Source: Nostoc sp. NMS8 (lineage in GTDB: Bacteria > Cyanobacteriota > Cyanobacteriia > Cyanobacteriales > Nostocaceae). From it: DNA of 64,000 bases. The position numbers and the translations under genes are program-made. Below are positions 54,881 through 63,919 of this stretch, piece by piece; the first letter of the stretch is position 1; every line of letters starts with the position of its first letter. The notes under the pieces are model-generated. The model did no database searches and had not been told where the DNA came from. It saw only the letters and a list, made by a program, of their open reading frames with translations. The stretch covers positions 1 to 64,000 of the forward strand of contig NZ_JABXKK010000097.1 of the NCBI RefSeq assembly GCF_017115045.1. Reading direction: 5' to 3'.

Positions 54881-55026
54881 ACTTTGTACAACTCGTTATT
54901 ATGGGGGTTGGAATTAAAGAAGAGATGCAGGTAAGGTGTGGGGTCTACTTCAGTCGAAATGCAAACTGCTGTAATTTGGACAATAATTTATTCCTCAAGT
55001 CAATTTCCAACTCCTTTTGTCAGCAT

Positions 55027-55464
55027 TCAAAAACCTTCAAGGATAACGCTAGATGTGGGAGTGCAGGCTATTAGGGATTTTATGGTTTGGTTGAGTGACT
55101 CAGAAAATTCTGTTCCATCTGCGATCGCTTCTTCAATTTGGACTGATAGCTGTCCTGCATTTTCCCAGTCAATTCCGGTGATGACCTGACGTTTACGCAT
55201 TTGGTGGCACATTTGGACTGCGGGGTTGATTTCTTCAGGAGCCATTATCAAGCAATCTAGAGAAGAAGTACCTTTTTTACCGGGCTTCTTGATGATGCGA
55301 ATGGGTTCTCCTGGTTTACGCTCAATGTCTGCGTTTGCCAGTTCAGCGCAAAGAGGAGTAAAGGCATCCCGTAGTAATTGGTCATTAATGGCGATCGCTT
55401 CTGGAATCCAGTGCTGTTGACCTTCGTAGATAACAAGTAATTTGTTACTATTTGTAGTAGTCAT
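55027..55464 (-). CDS. PRTRC system protein C-like
   Basis: A 145-residue protein. The N-terminal half (NKLLVIYEGQQHWIP, LRDAFTPLCAELANADIE) resembles PRTRC protein C, a small ubiquitin-like-sized protein, but this one has a longer C-terminal part. The position directly upstream of F and downstream of the E-like gene follows the known PRTRC order. Family assignment is by pattern and context. Confidence 0.55.
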   Translation of the reverse strand: MTTTNSNKLLVIYEGQQHWIPEAIAINDQLLRDAFTPLCAELANADIERKPGEPIRIIKKPGKKGTSSLDCLIMAPEEINPAVQMCHQMRKRQVITGIDWENAGQLSVQIEEAIADGTEFSESLNQTIKSLIACTPTSSVILEGF

Positions 55465-55469
55465 GGCAT

Positions 55470-56114
55470 TTAAAACAGGGAAATTTGCGTAGTATTACTG
55501 GCTGGTTTAGTAGTATCTGAGCTAGTAGTTTCAGTGCGAACTGGAGTTTGGATAGTGGGCGGTTTATTGGTTTTAACAGCTTTAGTCTGGGCTATATTCC
55601 GGCGAATTTGGCGATTAGGAAAATCGGTTTTCAGTTCGTCCAGTAGTTGAACAATTGCAGGTGGTAAATCACCCAGCTCGTCTTGATTGAGCATGGCAAC
55701 CATAGGGAAATCACCGTGACTGCTGGCAGCAATCATTACAGGTCTATCTCCTGTTTGTTGTGTAGGTAGTAAAGTGATAACGATTTGAACTTTGCATTGC
55801 TCAAAAATAAATGGTTCTAGTTGATTTCCCTTGTTGGTAGCAGATGTTTCTATGTCATCGTCGTCTAACTGATCAGAGTCGATTTCATCTTCGCCGTAGC
55901 TATTTTCATCACTTACTGGTTCTAAAAGTTGCAAAAAGTTAGGTTTACCTGCACGCAAGCGTTCCCTGTCAAATAGCAATCCTAAAGCTTGGAACTGTTC
56001 TTGGGCAGTGGTTTTTCCCTGTTGTTCTGAAATGTAAGATTTTAAGGTTTCAGATGTAACAGTGAGGTTGGCTTTGACAATGGCCTGTTCTGGTGTTAGC
56101 CATTTTGTGGTCAT
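55470..56114 (-). CDS. PRTRC system protein E-like
   Basis: A 214-residue protein with an acidic middle (DEIDSDQLDDDDIE) and a central domain (VQIVITLLPTQQTGDRPVMI, LPPAIVQLLDELKTDFPNRQ) comparable to PRTRC protein E, then a Thr/Pro-rich tail ending ISLF. It lies five bases upstream of the C-like gene. The assignment rests partly on gene order. Confidence 0.5.
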   Translation of the reverse strand: MTTKWLTPEQAIVKANLTVTSETLKSYISEQQGKTTAQEQFQALGLLFDRERLRAGKPNFLQLLEPVSDENSYGEDEIDSDQLDDDDIETSATNKGNQLEPFIFEQCKVQIVITLLPTQQTGDRPVMIAASSHGDFPMVAMLNQDELGDLPPAIVQLLDELKTDFPNRQIRRNIAQTKAVKTNKPPTIQTPVRTETTSSDTTKPASNTTQISLF

Positions 56115-56237
56115 AGCTTTTTTGGCCTTGTTAACTGGTGTGCAAGCGGTTGTGGCGGTAGCCAGAAGTAGAAACTGTTTTTGAGACTACGGTACTGCTA
56201 GACTAAAAGATATCCCCTTTGCTTTTCTTCGGGAGCC

Positions 56238-56801
56238 ATGTCTACGGTAATTACCCAATCCCTGACTCTGGAGGAGTTTCTCAAGCTACCAGAAACAAAG
56301 CCTGCAAGCGTTTACATTAATGGTGAGATTATTCAAAAACCAATGCCAAAAGGGAAGCATAGCCGATTACAGTTAAGGCTGTGCAACAGTATCAACGATG
56401 TTGCCGAAAGCCTTCATGTTGCTTATGCCTTTCCAGAACTGCGCTGTAGTTTTGGTATCCGTTCAATAGTACCTGATGTAGCGGTTTTCAACTGGTCGCG
56501 TATTCCCTTTGCTGCTGATGGCGAAGCACCCAACGATTTTCTGCTTCCTCCAGACTGGACAATTGAAATTCTTTCTCCTGAACAAAGTTCAAATCGAGTT
56601 ACAGGCAATATTCTCTATTGCTTAGATCATGGTTGCCAATTAGGTTGGTTGATAGATCCAGAAGATCGTTCCATTTTGGTTTTCCGTCCAAATCAACAAC
56701 CAGAATTTTTACAGGGTGATGAGCGTTTGCCAGTGTTAGCCGGGATAGACTTGGAGTTAACTGTTACTCAGGTGTTTGGTTGGCTAAAAATGAGCAGTTA
56801 G
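56238..56801 (+). CDS. Uma2/DUF820 family PD-(D/E)XK endonuclease-like protein
   Basis: A 187-residue protein with the Uma2 pattern: SLTLEEFLKLPETKPAS, NGEIIQKPMPKGKHS, IVPDVAVF (active-site Asp) and DWTIEILSPEQSS (Glu). The family is greatly expanded in cyanobacteria and has a restriction-endonuclease-like fold with unknown targets. It is the only plus-strand gene in the PRTRC region and has probably inserted as a cargo gene. Confidence 0.85.
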   Translation: MSTVITQSLTLEEFLKLPETKPASVYINGEIIQKPMPKGKHSRLQLRLCNSINDVAESLHVAYAFPELRCSFGIRSIVPDVAVFNWSRIPFAADGEAPNDFLLPPDWTIEILSPEQSSNRVTGNILYCLDHGCQLGWLIDPEDRSILVFRPNQQPEFLQGDERLPVLAGIDLELTVTQVFGWLKMSS

Positions 56802-56973
56802 AGAAACAGATGAAACACTATTTATTTTAGAAGCCAGGCTTAATTCAGTTACGTTTGAACATATTTCACTTTCATAGTACCAACCTACTTAAGTATCAAA
56901 AAAGAGTTATAAGTAGTAGCCAACAAAACAGTGACATTCCTGCTGTTGGCTGATAAATTAGTTAAAGCTATTG

Positions 56974-57552
56974 TTAAGTTAAAAGAGAGTCTTTGAAGTC
57001 ATGAATTGCTGTTGCTGTCAAAGCATAAATAACTCGGCGCTTGCGCTGGATGTGAGTGCCATCGACAGGAATACCTTTCTTCCAAGCAGCAATAATAGCT
57101 TTCTTGTCTGCTGAGTAAACAGTCTTTTCTCTGCGGTATTTTGGAGACAATTGTTCTGCATCTATCAGCACCTCACAACTTGGCGGATTTTCTTGAATTG
57201 TGATGCGAAGTGAATTACCAATCATTTGCTCAGGTAGAATTCCTGCGGCGGTTTGTTCTAAAATAGTTTCATCTAATTTTTGTCGCCAGCGCTCTAGTCT
57301 TAATAGTGCTGATTGATGTACAGCTTTTAGATGTTCTAGTCGTTGCTTAATAGCCGTTATTTCAGCATCCAGTTGCAATGCTAATTCTGCTTGGATATCA
57401 ACAACTTCTTCCTGAACTTCCTGAGTTTCCCAAATAGCGGTGATGATAGCAGCTTCTTCTTCAGGAGTCTGGCAATTAGTTAGCTGTTCCCAGAGGTGAG
57501 CAGCAGTTTGGGAAAGTCCTGCTAAGGATTGTTGAGCGAGTGCTAAATTCAT
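56974..57552 (-). CDS. Siphovirus Gp157-like protein
   Basis: About 192 residues from ATG 57552, preceded by GAGGAG and placed two bases after the previous stop. The first half is a coiled coil (EEEAAIITAIWETQEVQEEV, KQRLEHLKAVHQSALLRLER); the second half has LSPKYRREKTVYSADKKAII and GIPVDGTHI, the C-terminal signature of the phage Gp157 family. Gp157 was linked to phage resistance in Streptococcus thermophilus phages; on plasmids it is often near replication or recombination genes. It sits upstream of the PRTRC genes on the same strand. Confidence 0.7.
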   Translation of the reverse strand: MNLALAQQSLAGLSQTAAHLWEQLTNCQTPEEEAAIITAIWETQEVQEEVVDIQAELALQLDAEITAIKQRLEHLKAVHQSALLRLERWRQKLDETILEQTAAGILPEQMIGNSLRITIQENPPSCEVLIDAEQLSPKYRREKTVYSADKKAIIAAWKKGIPVDGTHIQRKRRVIYALTATAIHDFKDSLLT

Positions 57553-57554
57553 GG

Positions 57555-57740
57555 CTACCACTCCTCACAAGCTTGGTAGTATTCATATTCAGCTTCAATC
57601 TGTTCTAAGATAGCTATAGTGCCTGAATCTAAATTAGTATTGAAAGATAAATTGGAAGTGACCTTTTGTGGAGGTTGAAGATTTTGATTAGCAGCAATAG
57701 TTGAGTCAGCCGAAGTTAAAGTTATTGTCAGTGTTTGCAT
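57555..57740 (-). CDS. Small hypothetical protein upstream of Gp157-like
   Basis: About 61 residues from ATG 57740 (MQTLTITLTSADSTIAAN); a start at 57806 would add a less likely leader. It ends EYEYYQACEEW two bases before the Gp157-like start, so the two are cotranslated. No family recognised. Confidence 0.5.
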   Translation of the reverse strand: MQTLTITLTSADSTIAANQNLQPPQKVTSNLSFNTNLDSGTIAILEQIEAEYEYYQACEEW

Positions 57741-57863
57741 AAATGTTGCTTGCTTAACGCCAGAAACCGTGGCGCGATAGCGCGTCTGGAGAGTGACAAT
57801 ATTCACACAAGTATTTTGCCCTTTTACGGACGTTTAAGCGAACAATATTGTTGATAACCACAA

Positions 57864-58106
57864 TTAAGAAGCAAGTTTAGCGTTGATAAAACTGAAGATT
57901 TTTTCTAATTCTAATAACCCAGCTAATTCTGCTTGTTCATCTGGATTGAGTAAGTTTTCTTTATTTTTTTCTAATAGTTCCTCTAAACGTATTTGTAATT
58001 CTTCAGTAAAATAAAAAGGACGAAACTGATCAGAAAGATTAAGTTTTATTCCATTTGGTAGCCAAGATGAAGGCTGTTGAGTTAATTCTTTCATGGGTAT
58101 CTCCAT
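57864..58106 (-). CDS. Small hypothetical protein
   Basis: An 80-residue protein (start 58106, or ATG 58094). It is charged and helical (ELQIRLEELLEKNKENLLNP, ELAGLLELEKIFSFINAKL) with no signature. It lies on the same strand upstream of the Gp157-like pair. Confidence 0.5.
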   Translation of the reverse strand: MEIPMKELTQQPSSWLPNGIKLNLSDQFRPFYFTEELQIRLEELLEKNKENLLNPDEQAELAGLLELEKIFSFINAKLAS

Positions 58107-58247
58107 TAATCGAGGATTTTGATCATTAGCTTGATTGGGGTTAGATGCTGGATATTCGGCAATTTAGAGCGATCGCTCACCTACGATCAGGGCTGGTTTC
58201 TTCTCCAGCCCCTCATTGGCATTGGCAGCATAGGGCTGATCGCTCCT

Positions 58248-59231
58248 TCAAAATCCGCGCCACAGGTAGTCGGTAAGTTGCTGCCCCACTCGACGTTCTT
58301 CGTTGGGGTCATCAGGTTTCTTCCAACCGAGGGCTTGATAGAGGAGTTGGCGATGGAGGTCGAAGCTAGCTTCAATCAGGTCGCCGTAGGTTGTGGCAGC
58401 GGCGATCGCCCAGTTGTAGTAGGCAAATAGGGCTGACAGAATACCCAAGGGAATAGCCCACCAAGCCCCTAAAGCTGCCCAGACCAGAAACAAGATGCTC
58501 CAGAGCCACAGGCGGGCGGCGTTGTTCAGGTCGGCGCGGGCATCTTGGAGGTCTTTTTTAGCGGCTTCAGGCAGGAGGAGCCAGAGGCGCGACCAGCAAA
58601 TAATCGCATCTAAGCCATATTTTTCCAGGGGTCTGCGTTCGGCGGTACGCAGGATATTGCCCAAGCGGGTGGGCATCAAGTCAGTATTCGCGGGTAGGTT
58701 GTGGAGAGCAAGGCGAATTCGTGCCAGGGTTTCTTGGTCAGTAGGGGTGAGGAGGCGTTCGTTGAGTTGGCGATACTCATCCTGATCGGCTTGGGTGAGG
58801 CTGGTGGTTCCTTGGGTTTCGATGATGGTTTTGAGGGCTTGAAATTTGGCTTTTTGTTTAGCTTCTTGGGTTCTCAGGGTTTGGCTCTGTTGGATGAGGG
58901 CTTGTTTGTGTTGACGATAATGGGCAATGCGGGTTTGGCGAACAGGTCGCAGCCAGGGGTACCAGTAGCCCTCTAGGAACCGAATGATGGGGGTATCGAA
59001 GCGTTGTACGGCGAAGGCAGTGGCGGCAACCATGCACAGGGCACCGACTAAAATGGCAATTTGGAGCGGTTCGGGGTAAGCCGTATATCGGGTTACTAAT
59101 GTGTTCCAGCCCAACCGTTGAATGGCTGTGACAAAGCCACCCAGCCAAAAGATGAAGGCTGGGGTGAGCAGTGTGGCAACCCACTGTTCGGCAAGTTTGC
59201 CACCGAAGCTTTCCAGAACTTTTGCTGTCAT
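58248..59231 (-). CDS. Membrane protein of the TPR-CHAT operon
   Basis: A 327-residue protein from ATG 59231 (MTAKVLESFGGKLAEQW), overlapping the upstream gene by ATGA. It has hydrophobic segments near residues 20-40 (LLTPAFIFWLGGFVTAIQRL), 58-80 and a pair at about 233-275 (LWLWSILFLVWAALGAWWA, GILSALFAYYNWAIAA), with a long soluble helical region between. No family recognised. Coupling with the CHAT operon suggests that it anchors or is a target of the protease. Confidence 0.65.
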   Translation of the reverse strand: MTAKVLESFGGKLAEQWVATLLTPAFIFWLGGFVTAIQRLGWNTLVTRYTAYPEPLQIAILVGALCMVAATAFAVQRFDTPIIRFLEGYWYPWLRPVRQTRIAHYRQHKQALIQQSQTLRTQEAKQKAKFQALKTIIETQGTTSLTQADQDEYRQLNERLLTPTDQETLARIRLALHNLPANTDLMPTRLGNILRTAERRPLEKYGLDAIICWSRLWLLLPEAAKKDLQDARADLNNAARLWLWSILFLVWAALGAWWAIPLGILSALFAYYNWAIAAATTYGDLIEASFDLHRQLLYQALGWKKPDDPNEERRVGQQLTDYLWRGF

Positions 59232-59620
59232 GACTGTCCGTTCGCTGGGGGGGAAACCAGGGGAACGAGATGGGTGGGACAGAGGGGAATTTCTTCGTTG
59301 GCTTCTCGATACCAGGTGTAGTCGTTGCCGATGGGGCAGATGTAGGGGGTGGCGGCAGCAAGTGGGGAGCCGCCGGGAAGTCCGGAGTATCCTCGTTCGG
59401 TAGCAGGGGTCTGTAGGAATTGATCGAGCCAACTTTTGCTTTCGGGATAGGCATCCAAAACTTCTAACAGGTGATCGACTTGAGTGGTTTCGTCCAAGTC
59501 GGTTTGGTTAAGGAGTTGGGACAGTTGGCAATCGATTTGATCAGCTAGGGCTGGGATCAGTTTGGGTAATAAGGGACGAATTGCACGGCTAGCAGCTAGT
59601 ACCTGGTCATTGGTGAACAT
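59228..59620 (-). CDS. Small protein with Cys/His motif, CHAT operon
   Basis: A 130-residue protein from ATG 59620 (MFTNDQVLAASRAIRPLLPK); longer starts overlap the CHAT gene too far. After a helical N-terminal part, YICPIGNDYTWY and PLCPTHLVPLV form a possible zinc-binding C..C-x-x-H module. It lies between TPR-CHAT and the membrane protein and is coupled to both. Its role is unknown; an adaptor or CHAT substrate would fit. Confidence 0.6.
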   Translation of the reverse strand: MFTNDQVLAASRAIRPLLPKLIPALADQIDCQLSQLLNQTDLDETTQVDHLLEVLDAYPESKSWLDQFLQTPATERGYSGLPGGSPLAAATPYICPIGNDYTWYREANEEIPLCPTHLVPLVSPPANGQS

Positions 59621-59651
59621 AGGAATGAATGAAAATCGGTAAGTGGGATAG

Positions 59652-62600
59652 CTAAACGCCAGTGTAGCTGAAGGCAGCCCAGTAATAGGGATGGCAGAAG
59701 GGGCGGTTGGTCGGGTTGCGAATACGCATTCCCAGAAGAGGTGCAATCTCGGCTTCGGTGCTATCTCGCAGCCAGATTTGGGCTTGGCGAAGGGCTTGAT
59801 CAGGAGGTAACTTCTTCTCGCGCCACAATTCGTAGAATTTAACGAGTAACAGTCGGGTACTGAGATCGTCTACGGACCAGAGTGATGCAATGACTCCAGC
59901 GACTCCCGCTTGAAGTAGTCCGCCGGGTAGCCCGATCGCTTCGTCGACATTTTCGATTCCGGTAAGTCCGGTTTTGCAGGCGGAGAGGATGGCGAGACGA
60001 ATGCTACCTGTCGCGCTTTCTGCCAGTTTGAGGTCAAGGATATTTTTGAGCGTGAGGAGTCCATCGCTCATCAAAAGTCCGCTAGTGAGCGGTGCTATGA
60101 GATTGGCGGTGCCGTGGCAGGACAGATGTAGGATGTTGCAGTGCTGGAGGGCTTCGCGAACGGAGACGATTGTAGCTTCTCCCTGTCTCAACATCTGATG
60201 TTGGGGGAAATGGGCGAGCGCCGCCTTCACTTCCAGCTCAGAGTTAGGCAGGTCTAGGCTGGGATTGTCGATCGCCAACAGCGCGTCTGCCTCGGTTCGC
60301 TGGGCGATCGCTCTGGCTGCATTGAAGCTGCGGGCGTTGGGGGTGTAGGTGAAGTGGATGTCGTCGAGGGCGTACCAGCGGTCTGTGGGTTTGCTGAGGT
60401 CTGGCATCCAGGCGGCGTGGAGGGGGAGCAGGCTGAGGGGTCCGGTGGGGATGAGGGTGGCTTGCTGAAAATCATGAGTCTTAAGATAGTGAATTAGGGG
60501 AGCCATCAGAGGGTGCCAGAGCTGCTGAGTAATAGAGTCGATAGCATTCAGCCAAGTTTGACGATCTGCTTGGGATGGGATGTAGGTGTTGAGCCAGTTT
60601 TGAAAGTCTGTTTGGGGGAGGTTATCTAACCAGAGATCAGCAATCTTATCTGGAGTGATTATCAAGGCAAGGCTTCCATTGGGTGTAGATACAAGGTAGA
60701 TCAGAGGGCAGTCAGATTGAAGCGCAGTACGGACATCCTCAAAGTTGTGTTGATCAAGGAAATTGGTGTAGCCCTCAACTTGACGGATTTGAGCAATAAC
60801 AGCATCTAGGCGAGTTTGAACAATGACGGCATCTCGATTTTGACGTAGATAAACGTTTGAATTGCGATCGCCTTCGGGGGCAAGACTATGACGATCGCTG
60901 GAAAATGCAAGATTTCGCTGTTGGCTCTCTAAATTACGGAGCTGATTTGCAATGTCCCGGTATTGCTCGTAAAGAGACGGTGCGATTTGTTGAAGTTTAG
61001 TGAGGTTAGCGTGATCTCTATCTAGGCTCTCGCTAAGTCCACGAGCACGGCTTTGCTCTAGGATCAGAACGGCAGCTTTTAAGTGCCCGCAGCGAGCAAT
61101 GGCATAGCTAGTGAGGTGTGGTAGGTTGGCAGTTGCATTAAGTTCGGCGGCTTTGCCCTCCAGAAGTATGCCAGACCGATATAGGATTTCAGCAGCACGG
61201 AAAGCATGGATATAAGATCTGGCAGCTTTTAACCAAGATTTTTGTTCAGAGTACAAATCCCCTAGATAACGGGCTGTTTGTCGACACTCTCTGGGAAAGA
61301 TTCTGTGGGTTAAGACCTGTAGTGCCTGCTCATAGGCAGTGATGGCAGCTTTGAGATTGTCTGCCCGTTTCCCTCGAATACGGCTTGCGTAGGTATTTGC
61401 TAAATTATTCTGCGCTATTGCCCATCTTTCTGGAAAGGCATCGCGGGTGTAGACTTCCAGCACCTGTTTATAGGCAGTAATGGTGGTCTCAAGATTGTCT
61501 GCCCGTTCTCCTCGGATACGCTGTGAGTAGGCACTCGCTAAATTAATCTGTGTCATTGCCCAATCTACTGGAAAGGCATGTCGAGTATAGACTTGTAGTG
61601 CCTGCTCACAAGCAGTGATGGCAGCTTCGAGATTCTCTTCTCGATCGCCTTGAGTGAGTTCAGAGTAGACAAGCGCCAAGTTATTTTGGATTGCTGCCCA
61701 TTGTTCTGAGAAAGCATCACGGGTATAAACTTGTAGTGCCTGTTGAGAAGCCGCGATCGCTTTTTTCAAGTTCTCCGTCCGGTTTCCTTGGATGCGGTTT
61801 TTGTAAGTGAGAACTAAATTATTTTGGATTGCTGCCCATTGCTCTGGAACAGCATCGCGCGTTAAAACTTGCAACGCATGTTCGTAGGCAATGATTGCAC
61901 TTTCAAGATTATTTGCCCGTTCTCCTTTGATACGCTGTGAGTAGATATTTGCTAAATTATTCTGCGTCATTGCCCACTCTACTGGAAAGGCATCACGGGT
62001 TCTAATTTGCAGTGCCTGTTCATAGAGATTAATGGCAACTTCGAGATTATCCGCTCGTTCTCCTTTGATACGTTCTGCGTAGGCACTCGCTAAGCTATTT
62101 TGTGTGTCTGCCCAATCTTGAGGAAAAGCCTCTTGTGTTCTGATTTGTAGTGCTTGTTTAAAAGCCGCGATCGCTTTTTCTAAATTCTCTGCTCGGTTGC
62201 CTTTGGTACTGTAAAAGTAGGCTATCGCCAAAGTATTCTGCGTCGTTGCCCACTGTTCTGGGAAAATATCTTGGGTATAAACTTGCAGTGCCTGTTCAGA
62301 GACTGCGATCGCATTTTCCAAATTATCAGCACGGTTCCCTCGGATACGCCGTGAGTAGGCACTCGCTAGATTATTCTGCGTCATTGCCCACTCTATTGGA
62401 AAGGCATGACGGGTATAAACTTGTAGTGCTTGCTCATAGGCTGCAATGCCTAGCTCTAGATTCAGCCAACGGATACCTAAGGGAAACTGATTAATCCGAT
62501 TGCCAAAAGTGAGCAAGTCAGCGGCAATCGCTATTCGCTGCTCCGGCTTTTGTTCATATAGCTGTGCTACTACCAGGGGTAAAACTTTCAGCAATGCTAG

Positions 62601-63065
62601 ATTCAACTGTGCTTGTTTCTGTGCCCAGATCTGGTAGACCTGCTGAGGATTACCCCCACTATTTGCTATGAACTGTAATGTCTCCAACAAAAAATATGCA
62701 GCCTCTTCACTATTACCCCTTATCATCGCCTCCTGAGTCTGGAACTCCCCAGTCTCTGACCGGAAGCCCTCCGCCATCGCCTCCTCACTATTACCCCGTG
62801 TCACTGCCTCCTGCGCTGCCACAATTTCCAATGCCTGTGCCAACGGAACTGCAAATTCCCGTAGCCATTTCGCTGCCTTGCTATTTCCCTCGGTCTCCAG
62901 ATGCGTTGAATATTGCTCAATCACCTCTAGTAGACCTAAATCCACCAGTTCCACATTCACCTGCAAAACCTCTCTTTCCTGCCCTTGCGGACAGCCCAGC
63001 AGTTGCTCAATCAACCCCACATACGCCTGCATCCGTTGCTCATCCATCACGAAACTATTCCTCAT
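59652..63065 (-). CDS. TPR-CHAT caspase-like protease
   Basis: About 1137 residues from ATG 63065 (ATG 63047, MDEQRMQAYVGLIEQ, is also possible). After a helical N-terminal part come about nine TPR-like repeats of 50 residues with the pattern FPxxWAxTQNNLAxxYxxR. The CHAT protease domain occupies the last 400 residues, with catalytic His984 in LHLSCHGTA and Cys1030 in LSACKTGLTG, then GLPGGLLQAGVAGVIASLWS. CHAT proteases are caspase relatives; with TPR domains they act in CRISPR-linked (gRAMP-Csx29) and other cell-death systems. Genes for two membrane proteins and a Cys-rich protein form an operon with it. Confidence 0.85.
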   Translation of the reverse strand: MRNSFVMDEQRMQAYVGLIEQLLGCPQGQEREVLQVNVELVDLGLLEVIEQYSTHLETEGNSKAAKWLREFAVPLAQALEIVAAQEAVTRGNSEEAMAEGFRSETGEFQTQEAMIRGNSEEAAYFLLETLQFIANSGGNPQQVYQIWAQKQAQLNLALLKVLPLVVAQLYEQKPEQRIAIAADLLTFGNRINQFPLGIRWLNLELGIAAYEQALQVYTRHAFPIEWAMTQNNLASAYSRRIRGNRADNLENAIAVSEQALQVYTQDIFPEQWATTQNTLAIAYFYSTKGNRAENLEKAIAAFKQALQIRTQEAFPQDWADTQNSLASAYAERIKGERADNLEVAINLYEQALQIRTRDAFPVEWAMTQNNLANIYSQRIKGERANNLESAIIAYEHALQVLTRDAVPEQWAAIQNNLVLTYKNRIQGNRTENLKKAIAASQQALQVYTRDAFSEQWAAIQNNLALVYSELTQGDREENLEAAITACEQALQVYTRHAFPVDWAMTQINLASAYSQRIRGERADNLETTITAYKQVLEVYTRDAFPERWAIAQNNLANTYASRIRGKRADNLKAAITAYEQALQVLTHRIFPRECRQTARYLGDLYSEQKSWLKAARSYIHAFRAAEILYRSGILLEGKAAELNATANLPHLTSYAIARCGHLKAAVLILEQSRARGLSESLDRDHANLTKLQQIAPSLYEQYRDIANQLRNLESQQRNLAFSSDRHSLAPEGDRNSNVYLRQNRDAVIVQTRLDAVIAQIRQVEGYTNFLDQHNFEDVRTALQSDCPLIYLVSTPNGSLALIITPDKIADLWLDNLPQTDFQNWLNTYIPSQADRQTWLNAIDSITQQLWHPLMAPLIHYLKTHDFQQATLIPTGPLSLLPLHAAWMPDLSKPTDRWYALDDIHFTYTPNARSFNAARAIAQRTEADALLAIDNPSLDLPNSELEVKAALAHFPQHQMLRQGEATIVSVREALQHCNILHLSCHGTANLIAPLTSGLLMSDGLLTLKNILDLKLAESATGSIRLAILSACKTGLTGIENVDEAIGLPGGLLQAGVAGVIASLWSVDDLSTRLLLVKFYELWREKKLPPDQALRQAQIWLRDSTEAEIAPLLGMRIRNPTNRPFCHPYYWAAFSYTGV
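61290..62470. repeat. Tandem ~150-bp repeats encoding TPR units
   Basis: Within the CHAT gene, near-identical units of about 150 bases encode AxxxYEQALQVxTRDAFPxxWAxTQNNLA and RIxGxRAxNLExAI. Similarity is visible at DNA level, for example CTTGTAGTGCCTG and GATACGC(C/T)GTGAGTA recurring. Recent duplication or gene conversion is likely, as is common in these repeat sensors. Confidence 0.75.
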
Positions 63066-63106
63066 AAAAGACCATGAAAGGTGTTGAACATCGCTCAAAG
63101 GAAGTG

Positions 63107-63919
63107 TTACTGACCGAGTGCTGTTCTCAATGCTGCGGCGAGACTCAGTTCCAATTTGTCCGCATTTTCCAACGCCCAATCACCCGCATTCCGCAATCGT
63201 TTGAACGTTTTTTCCACATCATTTCGCTGTGCAGCCATTTCTGCTAATGCAATTTCCTCTACAGCATCTATCTGGTCTGAAGTGACTGCACTTTCTTGCA
63301 TCTTCTGTTTTAGTGCCCCTAGTTCTTTGGCTAAATCAGTTAAATTGGAATCAGATTGCTTGTAGCTTTCTTTGGCAGACTTGAAGATTGACTGAACGGT
63401 CGCTTTATCCTCCATGACCTTGGCGACCGCAGCCTTGAAATCTTCCTCCTTTGCCCTGCACTCTTGTTTCTCAGTAAAGCTGCAAGGGCTTTCATGTAGA
63501 TATAGCCCGCTGCGATCGTAGCAGCATAAACCGTTCCACTCATAACAGCATAAGAGGCAAAAGTGCCAGCGCAAAATCTTTAGAGCAGATCCAAATCCAA
63601 TAACTGCTAATATGGCTGCATTTGATGCCAAATTAGACAAAATTCCTGTCGCAATGCTTTTGACAAAGCTTTTGGTAAAAGGCAGATCAAGCTCCCTGTT
63701 GATACGCATATACATTGTCCATGTATTACCAAAAGCTGCAAATAAATCTGCGCCAGGTACTGGAATGAAGACACACCCAACACCAATTCCTGCATGTACC
63801 TTTACTATTCCAGCTAGTTTCCCTGGCAGGTTTTCATCTACAACTTGATTGAGCGCCTGTACTAATGTAAAAGCCGCTTGAGTTAATTGTCCATCCTTAC
63901 TTGATCGATTAGCATTCAT
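63107..63919 (-). CDS. Membrane protein with compensated frameshift, CHAT operon head
   Basis: A 270-residue frame. Residues 30-115 are hydrophobic and Gly-rich (VKVHAGIGVGCVFIPVPGAD, SNAAILAVIGFGSALKI), reminiscent of DUF697-type membrane domains; 160-270 form a helical coil. Between residues about 116 and 157 the frame turns odd and Cys-rich (LRWHFCLLCCYEWNG), while the +1 frame there reads GTFASYAVMSGTVYAATIA then AGYIYMKALAALL, which is a sensible membrane helix. Two compensating indels at about 63575 and 63445 would restore it. It is 41 bases upstream of the TPR-CHAT gene. Confidence 0.6.
   Translation of the reverse strand: MNANRSSKDGQLTQAAFTLVQALNQVVDENLPGKLAGIVKVHAGIGVGCVFIPVPGADLFAAFGNTWTMYMRINRELDLPFTKSFVKSIATGILSNLASNAAILAVIGFGSALKILRWHFCLLCCYEWNGLCCYDRSGLYLHESPCSFTEKQECRAKEEDFKAAVAKVMEDKATVQSIFKSAKESYKQSDSNLTDLAKELGALKQKMQESAVTSDQIDAVEEIALAEMAAQRNDVEKTFKRLRNAGDWALENADKLELSLAAALRTALGQ

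Noticed and set aside
58858..59454. 198-codon minus-strand ORF rich in Pro, His and Arg
   Set aside because: It overlaps the membrane protein gene and the small Cys/His gene in another frame; low-complexity composition and no motif.
60254..60475. Pro/Ser-rich 73-codon ORF
   Set aside because: Alternative frame within the CHAT domain, whose own frame holds the catalytic residues.
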